The notes under the pieces were generated by a model. It worked only from the letters and a program-made list of their open reading frames with translations, did no database searches and had not been told where the DNA came from. Positions 1 to 8,617 of a stretch of DNA of 64,000 nt are shown here, piece by piece. Position 1 is the first letter of the stretch, and every line of letters starts with the position of its first letter. Source of the DNA: Pseudomonas sp. HOU2 (GTDB lineage Bacteria > Pseudomonadota > Gammaproteobacteria > Pseudomonadales > Pseudomonadaceae); contig NZ_CP160398.1 in NCBI RefSeq assembly GCF_040729435.1, positions 496,001 through 560,000 of the forward strand, in the 5' to 3' direction. Position numbers and translations under genes: made by a program.

Positions 1-267
1 CGGCAGGGATTTTTCCACCAGACGCAATTGCTTGCCGCCACGTTTGACCGACTGCATCACCACGTCGATGTTGTGATCGAGGCGATCCAGATCGATCAGC
101 AGCACCGGGCGCATCGGGCCTTTGTCCTTCAGTTCTTTATTCAGCGCGCGGAAATACTCGCTGTACGGCGCACCGCGATCACCCGGCCGCAGCCAGGCGC
201 CCACGCCCACCAATAAAGCGCCGACACCCAAAGTGCCGAGAAGAAAATTACGTCGATTGACCGCCAT
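1..267 (-). CDS. DSD1-type PLP-dependent enzyme, partial (C-terminus outside window)
   Basis: Only the first 89 codons lie in the window. The product starts MAVNRRNFLLGTLGVGALLV, a signal-like N-terminus with paired arginines (RRNFL) and a hydrophobic stretch, so Tat export or membrane anchoring is likely. It continues with PVLLIDLDRLDHNID, typical of the start of the alanine-racemase-like barrel of D-threonine aldolase/D-serine dehydratase (DSD1) enzymes. The pyridoxal lysine, expected shortly after the visible end, cannot be checked. The ATG shares one base with the TGA of the upstream FAD oxidase gene, so the two are translationally coupled. Family assignment rests on the short N-terminal match and on the operon context. 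Confidence 0.7.
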   Translation of the reverse strand, partial: MAVNRRNFLLGTLGVGALLVGVGAWLRPGDRGAPYSEYFRALNKELKDKGPMRPVLLIDLDRLDHNIDVVMQSVKRGGKQLRLVEKSLP

Positions 268-1661
268 CAGCTCACCCCCAGAATCGACGCCAGATGCGCG
301 TTGAGAAAACGTCTGCTCGGATCCAGCGCCTGACGTACGTCGACAAATTCGCGCCAACGCGGATACAGCGGCTGCAGACTCTTCGCGTTAAGCGTGTGCA
401 ACTTGCCCCAGTGCGGGCGGCCGTTGTACTTCCAGAAAATCGGCTCGACCGCGGCGAAAAAGTTGTGGTGATCCATCTGGTAATGCTGGTGCACCGAGAT
501 CGAACAGCTGTCGCGGCCCTCGAACATGCTCAGCGGAATGTCGTCGGCCTTGACGTAGCGGTACTCGATGGGAAACCAGGTGCGCAGGTTCTTGTCCTGA
601 ATCAGCTTGAGGATTTCACGCAGGCAGGCCGGGCCGTGCTCGGCGGGCACCGAGTATTCCATCTCGTTGAAGCGCACGGTGCGCACGTTGGCGTAGATGT
701 CGAACGAGTCGCCGACCCGATCATCGAAACTCGCCAGATGCCGCAGGCTGTTGAGCAGCGTGCGGCGAAGCTCGGGGAAGTCGCTGCCGTATTTGTCGAT
801 CTTCTCGATCAGGGTCACGAACTCGTTACCGCCCTCCTCTTCGGGGGGAATCGGCGGCGTGGCCGGGTCATTGGTTTCGTTGAGGGCGATGGACAAGGCG
901 TAATCGGAATGGGTGACCACGAGCATTTCCCAGTGCTGGTTTTCGCTGGTGTTCTTGTCGAGGTCTTCGAGCAGCTCTTCGGTCTTGGCGATCCACTGGC
1001 GTTCGCGCAGGCGGTAGGCCGGGCGGTTTTGCAGACGGATTTTCGTCGCCACGCCCAGTGCTCCGAGCGACACCCGCGCGGCGTTGAACACTTCGGGGTG
1101 ATGCTGACTGTCGCAGTCCAGCACCTCGCCGCTGGCCGTCACCAGTTGCAGGCCGCAGACGTGTGCCGAATAGGACTGAAAGGTTTTGCCGGTGCCGTGG
1201 GTCGAGGTGGAAATCGCCCCGGCGAGGGTCTGGTAGTCGATATCGGCCATGTTCTGCAGGGCCTGGCCGACGTCCTTGAGCGGCACGCCCATGCGTGACA
1301 TCGGCGTGCCGGCGCCGAATTCCGCCTGCAGGGTTTTCGGATCGTGGTCGAGCAAACCGGTGAAGTAGCTCAGCGACAGCAGCGTGCCGTCGGTGGGCAC
1401 CAGGGCGCTGAACGAATGTGCCGAACCGACCGGGCGGATCTTGCCCTGGGCCTGACGAATCGCAGCGCTCAGTTCATCAAGATTCTTCGGCGCCAGTCGC
1501 GCCGCCGGCAGGCAACTCTGCCCGCCCGACCAGTTGCGCCAGGGAATCAGCCGCGGTGCACGCATCAACTGCCCCAGCGCGGGGTTGGCCGTCATTGCGG
1601 TGAAAGCGCCGACGATGCTTGCCCGTTGCAACAACTGACGCCGTGTCAGATCCATGCTCAT
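267..1661 (-). CDS. D-arabinono-1,4-lactone oxidase-family FAD protein, Tat-exported
   Basis: 464 aa. The N-terminus (LTRRQLLQ at residues 5-12, then a hydrophobic run to about residue 30) is a twin-arginine signal, so the enzyme probably works in the periplasm. The PCMH-type FAD domain is visible as RPVGSAHSFS (76-85), keeping the histidine that carries FAD covalently in many VAO-family oxidases, and as STSTHGTG (151-158). The C-terminal third ends with HWGKLHTL and DPSRRFLN, the signature of the ALO domain that oxidises sugar 1,4-lactones. The cytochrome lipoprotein gene lies 10 bases upstream and a DSD1-like gene overlaps its end. The cytochrome may accept electrons (inference). The exact substrate is unknown. 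Confidence 0.85.
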   Translation of the reverse strand: MSMDLTRRQLLQRASIVGAFTAMTANPALGQLMRAPRLIPWRNWSGGQSCLPAARLAPKNLDELSAAIRQAQGKIRPVGSAHSFSALVPTDGTLLSLSYFTGLLDHDPKTLQAEFGAGTPMSRMGVPLKDVGQALQNMADIDYQTLAGAISTSTHGTGKTFQSYSAHVCGLQLVTASGEVLDCDSQHHPEVFNAARVSLGALGVATKIRLQNRPAYRLRERQWIAKTEELLEDLDKNTSENQHWEMLVVTHSDYALSIALNETNDPATPPIPPEEEGGNEFVTLIEKIDKYGSDFPELRRTLLNSLRHLASFDDRVGDSFDIYANVRTVRFNEMEYSVPAEHGPACLREILKLIQDKNLRTWFPIEYRYVKADDIPLSMFEGRDSCSISVHQHYQMDHHNFFAAVEPIFWKYNGRPHWGKLHTLNAKSLQPLYPRWREFVDVRQALDPSRRFLNAHLASILGVS

Positions 1662-1671
1662 GCGCGCGCCC

Positions 1672-2025
1672 TTATTGTGGGAGGGGCTGGTCGGCCATGA
1701 AGCCGATCAGTTGCAGGAATTGTTCTTCGCTGCACTCGACGCACTGGCCCATCGGCGGCATGCCGTTATAGCCGTTGATGGCGTGGTCGAGCAGCGTGTC
1801 GGTGCCCTGGCGGATGCGCGGTTCCCAGGCTTGGCGGTCACCGGTGAGCGGTGCGTTCGCCGCCGGGTTGGCGTGGCACAGCTGGCAGCTGTTGGAATAG
1901 ATCTGCGCCAGTGCCGGGTCGGTGGGTGTGGCGTTGCGAGTAGCTGCCGGTGGTTTGGTTTTCTCACCACAACCGAACAGCGTCATCAACAGCGCCAGCA
2001 GTAAAGTGAATGGGATTGCCCGCAT
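1672..2025 (-). CDS. c5-type cytochrome lipoprotein
   Basis: 117 aa from the ATG at 2025, chosen over an upstream ATG because a GAGGA ribosome site lies just ahead of it and a secretion signal then begins immediately. The N-terminus MRAIPFTLLLALLMTLFGC ends in a lipobox-like LFGC, predicting a lipid-anchored periplasmic protein. One haem-binding motif CQLCH sits at 47-51, the likely axial methionine lies in GMPPMG (88-93), and an extra Cys pair (C95, C98) is the hallmark of cytochrome c5. It is the first gene of a three-gene operon with a FAD lactone oxidase and a DSD1-type enzyme, and probably serves as the oxidase's electron acceptor. Confidence 0.85.
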   Translation of the reverse strand: MRAIPFTLLLALLMTLFGCGEKTKPPAATRNATPTDPALAQIYSNSCQLCHANPAANAPLTGDRQAWEPRIRQGTDTLLDHAINGYNGMPPMGQCVECSEEQFLQLIGFMADQPLPQ

Positions 2026-2169
2026 AAGGATCCTCGCCTGGGTACCGCTTATTGTTGTGAGCACACCTTAAGGCAGGCACGGCAGCGGGTTGAGGGCATT
2101 GCGGGACAACGAGGGGGCCAAACGGGGCCAGCCAGGATTGAGCTGGGGCTCGGACAGCACCACAAAACC

Positions 2170-2260
2170 TGTGGGAGCTGGCTTGCCAGCGATAGCGGAG
2201 TGTCAGCCAATGAAAGCCGCGGGAGTGCCGGCCTAATCGCTGGCAAGCCAGCTCCCACAG
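2170..2260. repeat. REP element pair (inverted)
   Basis: Left arm TGTGGGAGCTGGCTTGCCAG (2170-2189, continuing GCGAT) and right arm ATCGCTGGCAAGCCAGCTCC (ending 2260) are inverted copies around about 40 bases. The same arms occur at 47695-47786. This is the usual arrangement of repetitive extragenic palindromes in fluorescent pseudomonads. It lies in the 381-base gap between the cytochrome operon and gapN. Confidence 0.85.
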
Positions 2261-2300
2261 GGTAAACGGCGTAGCTGATCCCCCTCTGTTCCGCATCTCT

Positions 2301-2322
2301 GCGTGACATTCGCGTGACATTC
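2301..2322. repeat. 11-base tandem repeat upstream of gapN
   Basis: GCGTGACATTC occurs twice in direct tandem, followed by GCG, about 85 bases ahead of the gapN start codon. Its position would suit a regulator-binding site, but no known operator is recognised. The rest of the 2261-2406 leader shows nothing further. Confidence 0.4.
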
Positions 2323-2406
2323 GCGGGTTTAAATGTCGGCGTATTCAGGCGTATAACCTGTAAAGACTTTTTGATCTGTATACGGACATCAACACGGGGT
2401 AGCGAC

Positions 2407-4032
2407 ATGACCACAGCAAACATCCTTGGCAATCTGTTCCCTTCTGTCAGCGACATCCCGGAAAAATACCGCCTCGACGCTCAGGTCGAGCAACGCGAAT
2501 ACCTCGTCGATGGCCAACTGCGGCGCTGGGACGGCCCGCTCGCCACCGTGCGCAGCCCGGTGTACCTGCACGGCGAAAACGGTGATGAACAAGTGATTCT
2601 CGGCAGCACCCCGCTGCTCGACGCCGACACCGCGCTCACCGCCCTCGACGCCGCGGTGCGTGCCTACGATCGCGGTCAGGGCCTGTGGCCGACCCTGCGC
2701 GTGGCCGAACGGATCCAGCACGTCGAAGCGTTCCTCGGTCGCATGCGCCAGCAGCGCGAAGCCGTGGTCAAGCTGCTGATGTGGGAGATCGGCAAGAACC
2801 TCAAGGACTCGGAAAAAGAGTTCGACCGCACCTGTGACTACATCGTCGACACCATCAATGCACTGAAAGAACTCGACCGCCGTTCCAGCCGTTTCGAACT
2901 GGAACAGGACACCCTCGGCCAGATCCGCCGCGTACCGCTCGGCGTGGCACTGTGCATGGGGCCTTACAACTATCCGCTTAACGAAACCTTCACCACGCTG
3001 ATTCCGGCACTGATCATGGGCAACACCGTGGTGTTCAAACCGGCCAAGCTCGGCGTGCTGCTGATCCGTCCTCTGCTTGAAGCCTTTCGCGACAGTTTCC
3101 CGAGCGGCGTGATCAACGTGATCTACGGCAGCGGCCGCGAAACCGTCAGCGCCCTCATGGCCAGCGGCAAGATCGACATCTTCGCCTTCATCGGCACCAA
3201 CAAGGCCGCCAGCGACCTGAAAAAACTGCACCCGAAACCACACCGCTTGCGCGCCGCGCTGGGCCTGGACGCGAAGAACCCCGGGATCGTGCTGCCGGAA
3301 GTCGATCTGGACAATGCGGTCAATGAAGCGGTGACCGGTTCGCTGTCGTTCAACGGCCAACGCTGCACCGCGCTGAAAATTCTCTTTGTGCATGAAGACG
3401 TGGTCGACAGCTTCATCGAAAAATTCAACGCCAAACTGGCTACGCTGAAACCGGGCATGCCGTGGGACAGCGGCGTGGCGCTGACGCCATTGCCGGAGTC
3501 GGGCAAGGTCGATTACCTGCACGGTCTGGTGGCCGACGCACAAAGCAAGGGCGCCAAAGTGGTCAACCCCAATGGCGGCGAAGCGCGGGAGTCGTTCTTC
3601 TACCCCGCCGTGCTGTACCCGGTGACGCCGCAAATGCGCGTCTACAACGAGGAGCAGTTCGGCCCGGTGGTGCCAATCGTGCCGTACCGGCATCTCGATA
3701 CCGTGATCGATTACGTGCTGGAATCGGACTTCGGCCAGCAACTGAGCCTGTTCGGCACCAACCCGGTGGCGATCGGCCGACTGGTTGATACCTTCGCCAA
3801 CCAGGTCGGGCGGATCAACCTCAACGCCCAGTGCCAGCGCGGCCCGGACACTTACCCGTTCAACGGGCGCAAGAACTCCGCCGAAGGCACGCTGTCGGTA
3901 CACGATGCCCTGCGGGTGTTTTCGATCCGCACACTGGTGGCAACCAAGTTCCAGGACAGCAACAAGGACCTGATCAGCGAAATCATTCGCGGCCGCGATT
4001 CGAGCTTCCTCACCACCGATTACATCTTCTGA
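2407..4032 (+). CDS. gapN: NADP-dependent glyceraldehyde-3-phosphate dehydrogenase (ALDH superfamily)
   Basis: 541 aa from the ATG at 2407; an in-frame upstream extension exists but does not look coding. The protein is an aldehyde dehydrogenase: the oxyanion asparagine in GPYNYPLN (185-192), coenzyme region MGNTVVFKPAK (204-214), and catalytic Cys320 in FNGQRCTALK. GapN-type enzymes oxidise glyceraldehyde-3-phosphate irreversibly to 3-phosphoglycerate while making NADPH. Where ALDHs normally carry the general-base glutamate (ELGGK), this protein reads LGLDAK (285-290), with Gly at the Glu position. I believe this is a feature of the pseudomonad lineage but could not align it. The FUSC gene follows within 14 bases. 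Confidence 0.85.
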   Translation: MTTANILGNLFPSVSDIPEKYRLDAQVEQREYLVDGQLRRWDGPLATVRSPVYLHGENGDEQVILGSTPLLDADTALTALDAAVRAYDRGQGLWPTLRVAERIQHVEAFLGRMRQQREAVVKLLMWEIGKNLKDSEKEFDRTCDYIVDTINALKELDRRSSRFELEQDTLGQIRRVPLGVALCMGPYNYPLNETFTTLIPALIMGNTVVFKPAKLGVLLIRPLLEAFRDSFPSGVINVIYGSGRETVSALMASGKIDIFAFIGTNKAASDLKKLHPKPHRLRAALGLDAKNPGIVLPEVDLDNAVNEAVTGSLSFNGQRCTALKILFVHEDVVDSFIEKFNAKLATLKPGMPWDSGVALTPLPESGKVDYLHGLVADAQSKGAKVVNPNGGEARESFFYPAVLYPVTPQMRVYNEEQFGPVVPIVPYRHLDTVIDYVLESDFGQQLSLFGTNPVAIGRLVDTFANQVGRINLNAQCQRGPDTYPFNGRKNSAEGTLSVHDALRVFSIRTLVATKFQDSNKDLISEIIRGRDSSFLTTDYIF

Positions 4033-4045
4033 CGAGGACTTTGCA

Positions 4046-5119
4046 CTGAGCACCTTCAGCACCCAACGACTGCCACCGCTGCTGCGGCGAATCCTGCGTC
4101 CGTTGCTGGACCCGTACCGCCGCTACCAGCACGCCCGACTGATTCACGCGGTGCGGGTAGCGCTGGGGCTGCTGGCGACCATCCTGCTGACCACCGGCAT
4201 CAATCTGCCCCACGGCGAGTGGGCGTCGGTGACCATGCTGGTGGTGATCGGTGGCCTGCAACACCACGGCAACATCGGCAAGAAAGCCGCCGAACGCGCC
4301 ACCGGCACTTTGATCGGTGCCGGCGTCGGTCTGCTGCTGGTGGCGCAGCAGGCGTGGCTGGGCCTGCCGTGGCTGACCTACTTTGCCATGGCGGTGGTCT
4401 GCGGCTTCTTTTCCTATCACGCGATCGGCAAGGGTGGGTACACCGCCCTGCTCTCGGCGATTACCGTGTTCATCGTTGCCGGACATGGTGACAACCCGAT
4501 CACCGACGGCTTGTGGCGCGGGGTCGACATCCTGATCGGCATCGCCCTGGCCCTGGCGTTTTCCTTCGCCCTGCCGCTGTACGCGGTGTACTCGTGGCGC
4601 TACAACCTGGCCGATGCCTTGCGCGACTGCGCCACGTTGTACGGGCGGATCATTGGCGGCCAACCGGTCAGCGCCGATGAACACCTGAAGCTGATGGGCC
4701 GGGTGACCACGGTGATGGTGCAGCTGCGCTCGCTGATGCCTTCGGTGTCCAAGGAAGTGAAAATCTCCATGACCGAACTGGACGCGATTCAACGCAACCT
4801 GCGCATGTGCGTCAGTACCCTGGAAATCCTCGGCAACACCCGCCCGGATGCCAACGACCCCGAAGCCATGGCGCACCTGCAATCGGCGCTACGGGCCGAA
4901 CACCGGGTGATCCGCGTGCAGCTGATCGGCATGGCCCGGGCCTTGAAGTCCGGCGCCACGCAACGCCTGCAGCGCCCGCTGGAGTTGCCGGACGCCAGTC
5001 TCGACACACCGGTCTACAACACGCTGGACGGCTACCGCTTGCTGACCCGCCAACTGGCCGCGAACATTGGCGAGCTGCGCCAGCGCCTGGCGATCACGGC
5101 GCCGCGCTGGAACATCTGA
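4046..5119 (+). CDS. FUSC-family inner-membrane protein (probable efflux component)
   Basis: About 357 aa if translation starts at the CTG at 4046, which sits seven bases after a good GAGGA ribosome site (4034-4038) just behind the gapN stop. The alternative is TTG at 4103, with no clear ribosome site. The first in-frame ATG is far inside the conserved domain. The N-terminal half has about six membrane segments, including RVALGLLATILLTTGINLP and SVTMLVVIGGLQHHG; the remainder is a soluble alpha-helical region. This is the layout of fusaric-acid-resistance/aromatic-acid-exporter proteins. The substrate is unknown and no adaptor or outer-membrane partner is adjacent. Probably co-transcribed with gapN. 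Confidence 0.8.
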   Translation: MSTFSTQRLPPLLRRILRPLLDPYRRYQHARLIHAVRVALGLLATILLTTGINLPHGEWASVTMLVVIGGLQHHGNIGKKAAERATGTLIGAGVGLLLVAQQAWLGLPWLTYFAMAVVCGFFSYHAIGKGGYTALLSAITVFIVAGHGDNPITDGLWRGVDILIGIALALAFSFALPLYAVYSWRYNLADALRDCATLYGRIIGGQPVSADEHLKLMGRVTTVMVQLRSLMPSVSKEVKISMTELDAIQRNLRMCVSTLEILGNTRPDANDPEAMAHLQSALRAEHRVIRVQLIGMARALKSGATQRLQRPLELPDASLDTPVYNTLDGYRLLTRQLAANIGELRQRLAITAPRWNI

Positions 5120-5198
5120 ATCAGCGGAAAAATCCATGTAACAAAGCCGACATCATCACTACAATGCGCCGCACAACGGATGTGACATGGACGCATAA

Positions 5199-7088
5199 AT
5201 GCAATTCAGGAAGAGTATCAACGCCCTGCGGGCACTGGCCGTGCTCGCGGTCGTGCTGTTTCATTTCAAGGTGCCAGGGTTTGAGGGCGGATTCGTCGGC
5301 GTAGACGTGTTTTTCGTCATTTCCGGCTTCCTGATGACCGGCATCATCGTCAATGGCGTGCAGCAGCAGAACTTTTCCCTCCTCGGTTTCTACGCCTCCC
5401 GCGCCCGACGCATCATTCCCGCCCTGCTGGTTTTGTGCGTTGCGCTGCTGGTCTTCGGCTACCTTTATCTACCGCTGGACGACTTGCGCGAAACCATCCG
5501 CACGATCAAGAGCAGCCTGCTGTTCAGCTCGAACTTCAGCTTTGCCGAAAGCGGCAATTACTTCGCGGCGCCGCTGCATGAAAACTGGTTGCTGCACACC
5601 TGGTCGCTGTCGGTGGAGTGGCAGTTCTACCTGCTCTATCCCGTGCTGATCATGGGGCTGCACACGTTTTTCGGTGCCGACAAAAGCCGATTTGCCCTGG
5701 TTGCCCTGGCGTTGATTTCGCTCGCCGCGTCCATCGTCGTGACCCGCGTCAACCCGACGTTCGCCTTCTACATGCTGCCCACCCGCGCCTGGGAAATGAT
5801 CGCTGGCGGGCTGGTCTTTCTGTTTCCCTTGCGGCTCAGCCAGCGCGGTGCTGCGATTTGCGAAGGGCTCGGCCTGTTGGCCATTGCCGTCAGCGTGCTG
5901 GGCTTTTCTGAAGCGGATCTGTGGCCCGGTTATCTGGCACTGCTGCCGGTGCTGGGGACAATGCTGGTGATTCACGGCAACACCCGGTCGGTGTTCAGCA
6001 GCAATTCTGCGCTGCAGTTTGTCGGGAGCATTTCCTACTCGGTGTACCTGTGGCACTGGCCGCTGGTGGTGCTGCTGTACCTGTGCGGCCTGCTGAACAG
6101 TTGGCCACACGTGATCGGCGCGATAATCGCCTCGTTCGCCCTCGGCACCCTGTCCTTCTACCTGATTGAATCCAAGGTAAAAAAAGGTACGACCGCCACA
6201 CGCACGGTGATCAAGTTCGCAGCGCTGACGGTGGCTATGGTTGCGGTGTCGGCAGTAACGTCGTCGCTGGTCAAGCAACACCCCGACTGGCGCCCGGCGC
6301 TGGTCGAACTGGGGCAGCCGCAATACACCAGCAAACTGTATCCGCAGGAGTGCTACCCCAACGCCTATGCGGCGGCGGATTGCAAGTTGGGCACAGGCGA
6401 GGTGTCAGTGATTCTGTATGGCGACAGTCACGCGCAATCCACCGCAGCAGCGGTGCAAATGCACAACCCGCAGGCGGCGCTGTCCTGGTCACGGGGCGGT
6501 TGCCCGACCCTGGCGCACTTCGCCATGCACGACAAGACCGTCGAAAGCCAGTGCCGGGGCTTCAATCAGGAAAAGCTGCAACAACTGAAAACCGCCTACG
6601 CCGGGATCCCGGTGGTGCTGTTCAGTCGCGCGGCGCTGTACGCGGATTCGGGTCGGGAAAACAGCTACCGGATTTCCTTTCCCGAGCGCCAGGCCGGGTT
6701 TGCCGAAGCCTATACCGAAGAGTACGTCAGCACGGTCTGCTCGATCGCTGAAAACCATCCGGTGTACATCGTCAAACCGATCCCGGAAATGCCCTTCAGC
6801 GTCTACAAGGGTCTGAATCTGAATCAGCGATTGTTCCGGCAAACCACGGACATTTCTCTGCCGTTGCAGGCATACGAGAAACGCAACCGCGTCGCCATCG
6901 CAACCATCGAAGCCGCCGCCAGCCGCTGCAACGCGACGGTGATCGATCCGACGCCGTACCTGTGCCCCAACGGCAACTGCATGGGTTCCATGGACGGCGT
7001 GCCGCTGTACTTTGACGACAACCATCTGGTGGATGCCGGCAATCAGCAGCTCAAAGGCCTGTTCAAGGATCTGATCAAGCCGATTTGA
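5199..7088 (+). CDS. OafA-type acyltransferase with C-terminal SGNH domain
   Basis: 629 aa. The N-terminal about 360 residues are the acyltransferase-3 membrane domain: start INALRALAVLAVVLFHF, then FVGVDVFFVISGFLMTG, about ten to eleven membrane helices, and the catalytic-type His in the LFHF segment. The C-terminal part is a periplasmic SGNH hydrolase-like domain with VILYGDSHAQS (nucleophile Ser block) and the D-x-x-H block in FDDNHLVDAG. Two-domain proteins of this kind O-acetylate lipopolysaccharide O-antigen or other envelope glycans. There is no neighbouring O-antigen cluster, so the target glycan is not known. The 3' end overlaps the convergent EamA gene by 14 bases. Confidence 0.88.
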   Translation: MQFRKSINALRALAVLAVVLFHFKVPGFEGGFVGVDVFFVISGFLMTGIIVNGVQQQNFSLLGFYASRARRIIPALLVLCVALLVFGYLYLPLDDLRETIRTIKSSLLFSSNFSFAESGNYFAAPLHENWLLHTWSLSVEWQFYLLYPVLIMGLHTFFGADKSRFALVALALISLAASIVVTRVNPTFAFYMLPTRAWEMIAGGLVFLFPLRLSQRGAAICEGLGLLAIAVSVLGFSEADLWPGYLALLPVLGTMLVIHGNTRSVFSSNSALQFVGSISYSVYLWHWPLVVLLYLCGLLNSWPHVIGAIIASFALGTLSFYLIESKVKKGTTATRTVIKFAALTVAMVAVSAVTSSLVKQHPDWRPALVELGQPQYTSKLYPQECYPNAYAAADCKLGTGEVSVILYGDSHAQSTAAAVQMHNPQAALSWSRGGCPTLAHFAMHDKTVESQCRGFNQEKLQQLKTAYAGIPVVLFSRAALYADSGRENSYRISFPERQAGFAEAYTEEYVSTVCSIAENHPVYIVKPIPEMPFSVYKGLNLNQRLFRQTTDISLPLQAYEKRNRVAIATIEAAASRCNATVIDPTPYLCPNGNCMGSMDGVPLYFDDNHLVDAGNQQLKGLFKDLIKPI

Positions 7089-7974
7089 GCTGGCGCCGGG
7101 CTTTCAGGCCCCAGCCCTGTTGCATCCCGGCGGCGGCCAGCAGAATCGCTGCCACACCGACCCATTGCAGGATCTCCAGGCGATGGCCGAAAGCGAACCA
7201 GTCGACGAAAATCGCCGCAATCGGGTAGATGAAGGACAGCGCACCGGTCAGGGCAGTCGGCAATTTCTGGATCGCGCCGTACAGCAGCACATACATCAGA
7301 CCGGTGTGGACGATGCCCAGCGTCACCAGACTGGCCCAGGCGCCGCCGGTTTGCGGCAAGCCGTTGAAGTGCGCGAACGGCGCGAGCAACAGCACTCCGG
7401 TGCAGACCTGGATCAGCGCGATCAGGTGCGGCGGCGTGCCGGTCAGGCGCTTGATGATCAGCGCTGCAATCGCGTAGAGCAACGCTGCACCCAGTGCCAG
7501 CGCGATGCCCAACAGGTAATCGCTACCACTCTCGCCCTGCCCGCCATGGGCGCTGACAATCGCCAGCATGCCGAGAAAGGAAATCGCCAGCCAGAACAGC
7601 TTCTGCAAGGTGATTTTCTCGCCGAGAAACAGCGCCGCCAAACCGACCAGCATGAACGGCTGCACGTTATAGACCGCCGTGCCGATGGCGATCGAGGCCC
7701 GGGAATATGAGCCGAACAACAACACCCAATTGCCGACAATCGCCACTCCGCTGAGCACCGCCAGCAGGAACGTGGTGCGGGTCAAAATGCCCGGACGCAA
7801 GAAGCCGAAAGCCGCGCATATCAGCAGCAAGGTGCCGGCGCCGAACACGCAACGCCAGAACACCACATCCAGCACCGGTTGCCCGGACACCAGCACGAAC
7901 CAGCCGATGGTCCCGGAAATCAGCATGGCGGCGGTCATTTCCAATGAACCACGGCGGATTGTGTTGCCCATCAT
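7075..7974 (-). CDS. EamA/DMT-family transporter
   Basis: About 299 aa with ten predicted membrane helices in two EamA halves (for example GWFVLVSGQPVLDVVFWRCV near the start and FIYPIAAIFVDWFAFG near the end). Start taken at the first of two adjacent ATG codons (7974 or 7971); GGGAG (7979-7983) fits the second slightly better. An upstream in-frame extension lacks a ribosome site. Members export amino acids, metabolites or drugs across the inner membrane. It is divergent from an Lrp/AsnC-family gene about 150 bases away, a classic regulator/exporter arrangement that suggests amino-acid-responsive control. Confidence 0.88.
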   Translation of the reverse strand: MMGNTIRRGSLEMTAAMLISGTIGWFVLVSGQPVLDVVFWRCVFGAGTLLLICAAFGFLRPGILTRTTFLLAVLSGVAIVGNWVLLFGSYSRASIAIGTAVYNVQPFMLVGLAALFLGEKITLQKLFWLAISFLGMLAIVSAHGGQGESGSDYLLGIALALGAALLYAIAALIIKRLTGTPPHLIALIQVCTGVLLLAPFAHFNGLPQTGGAWASLVTLGIVHTGLMYVLLYGAIQKLPTALTGALSFIYPIAAIFVDWFAFGHRLEILQWVGVAAILLAAAGMQQGWGLKARRQLKSA

Positions 7975-8121
7975 CGATCTCCCTAAGCATTTGACGAAAG
8001 CGTGGCAAAAGTATGCCAAGCCAACACCCCACGCCTCCAGCGCAAAAAGCAGGCTAAACTCGACTTCTGCCTTTTTTATCGCGGGTGGTTTACCGCAAGT
8101 GCCTAATCCCGGAGTTGCGCC

Positions 8122-8559
8122 ATGACCGACGATATCGACCAGATCCTCATCAGCGCCTTGATGGACGACTCGCGCCGCTCGCTCAAGGCATTGGCGCAGA
8201 TCAGCGGCCTGTCGTCACCCAGCGTGGCCGAACGGTTGCGCCGGCTGGAAGAGCGCGGCGTGCTCAAGGGCTACACCGTCGAAATCGATCCCAAGTGTTT
8301 CGGCTATCAACTGCAGGCGATCGTCCGGGTACGTCCGCTGCCGGGGCAACTGCAGGAAGTGGAACGCCAGATCCTGTCGATCCCCGAATTTACCGAGTGC
8401 GACAAGGTCACCGGAGAAGACTGCTTCATCGCCCGCCTGCACGTGCGCTCGATGGAACAGCTGGACACCCTGCTCGACCGCCTCAATACGCTGGCCGAAA
8501 CCAACACCGCGATCGTCAAGAAAACCCCGGTCAAACGCCGGTTACCGCCGATGGCGTGA
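8122..8559 (+). CDS. Lrp/AsnC-family transcriptional regulator
   Basis: 145 aa. The N-terminal winged helix is clear (QILISALMDDSRRSLKALAQ, then GLSSPSVAERLRRLEERGVL), followed by the RAM/AsnC ligand-binding sandwich (IVRVRPLPGQ and VTGEDCFIARLHV). Normal length for the family. A GGAG ribosome site lies seven bases before the ATG. The divergent EamA transporter is the most probable target gene; the effector would be an amino acid or related metabolite (inference from family). Confidence 0.92.
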   Translation: MTDDIDQILISALMDDSRRSLKALAQISGLSSPSVAERLRRLEERGVLKGYTVEIDPKCFGYQLQAIVRVRPLPGQLQEVERQILSIPEFTECDKVTGEDCFIARLHVRSMEQLDTLLDRLNTLAETNTAIVKKTPVKRRLPPMA

Positions 8560-8617
8560 GTGCTTTTTGCGCCTGCTCGGCGTAGATTAAGGTTTTTCCG
8601 GCGAAGGATTGGCGGTA

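Noticed and set aside
2049..2456. Minus-strand ORFs between the cytochrome gene and gapN
   Set aside because: They run through the REP element and the gapN start; not coding.
2389..4062. Minus-strand ORF of 557 codons opposite gapN
   Set aside because: Antisense of the ALDH gene, composition bias only.
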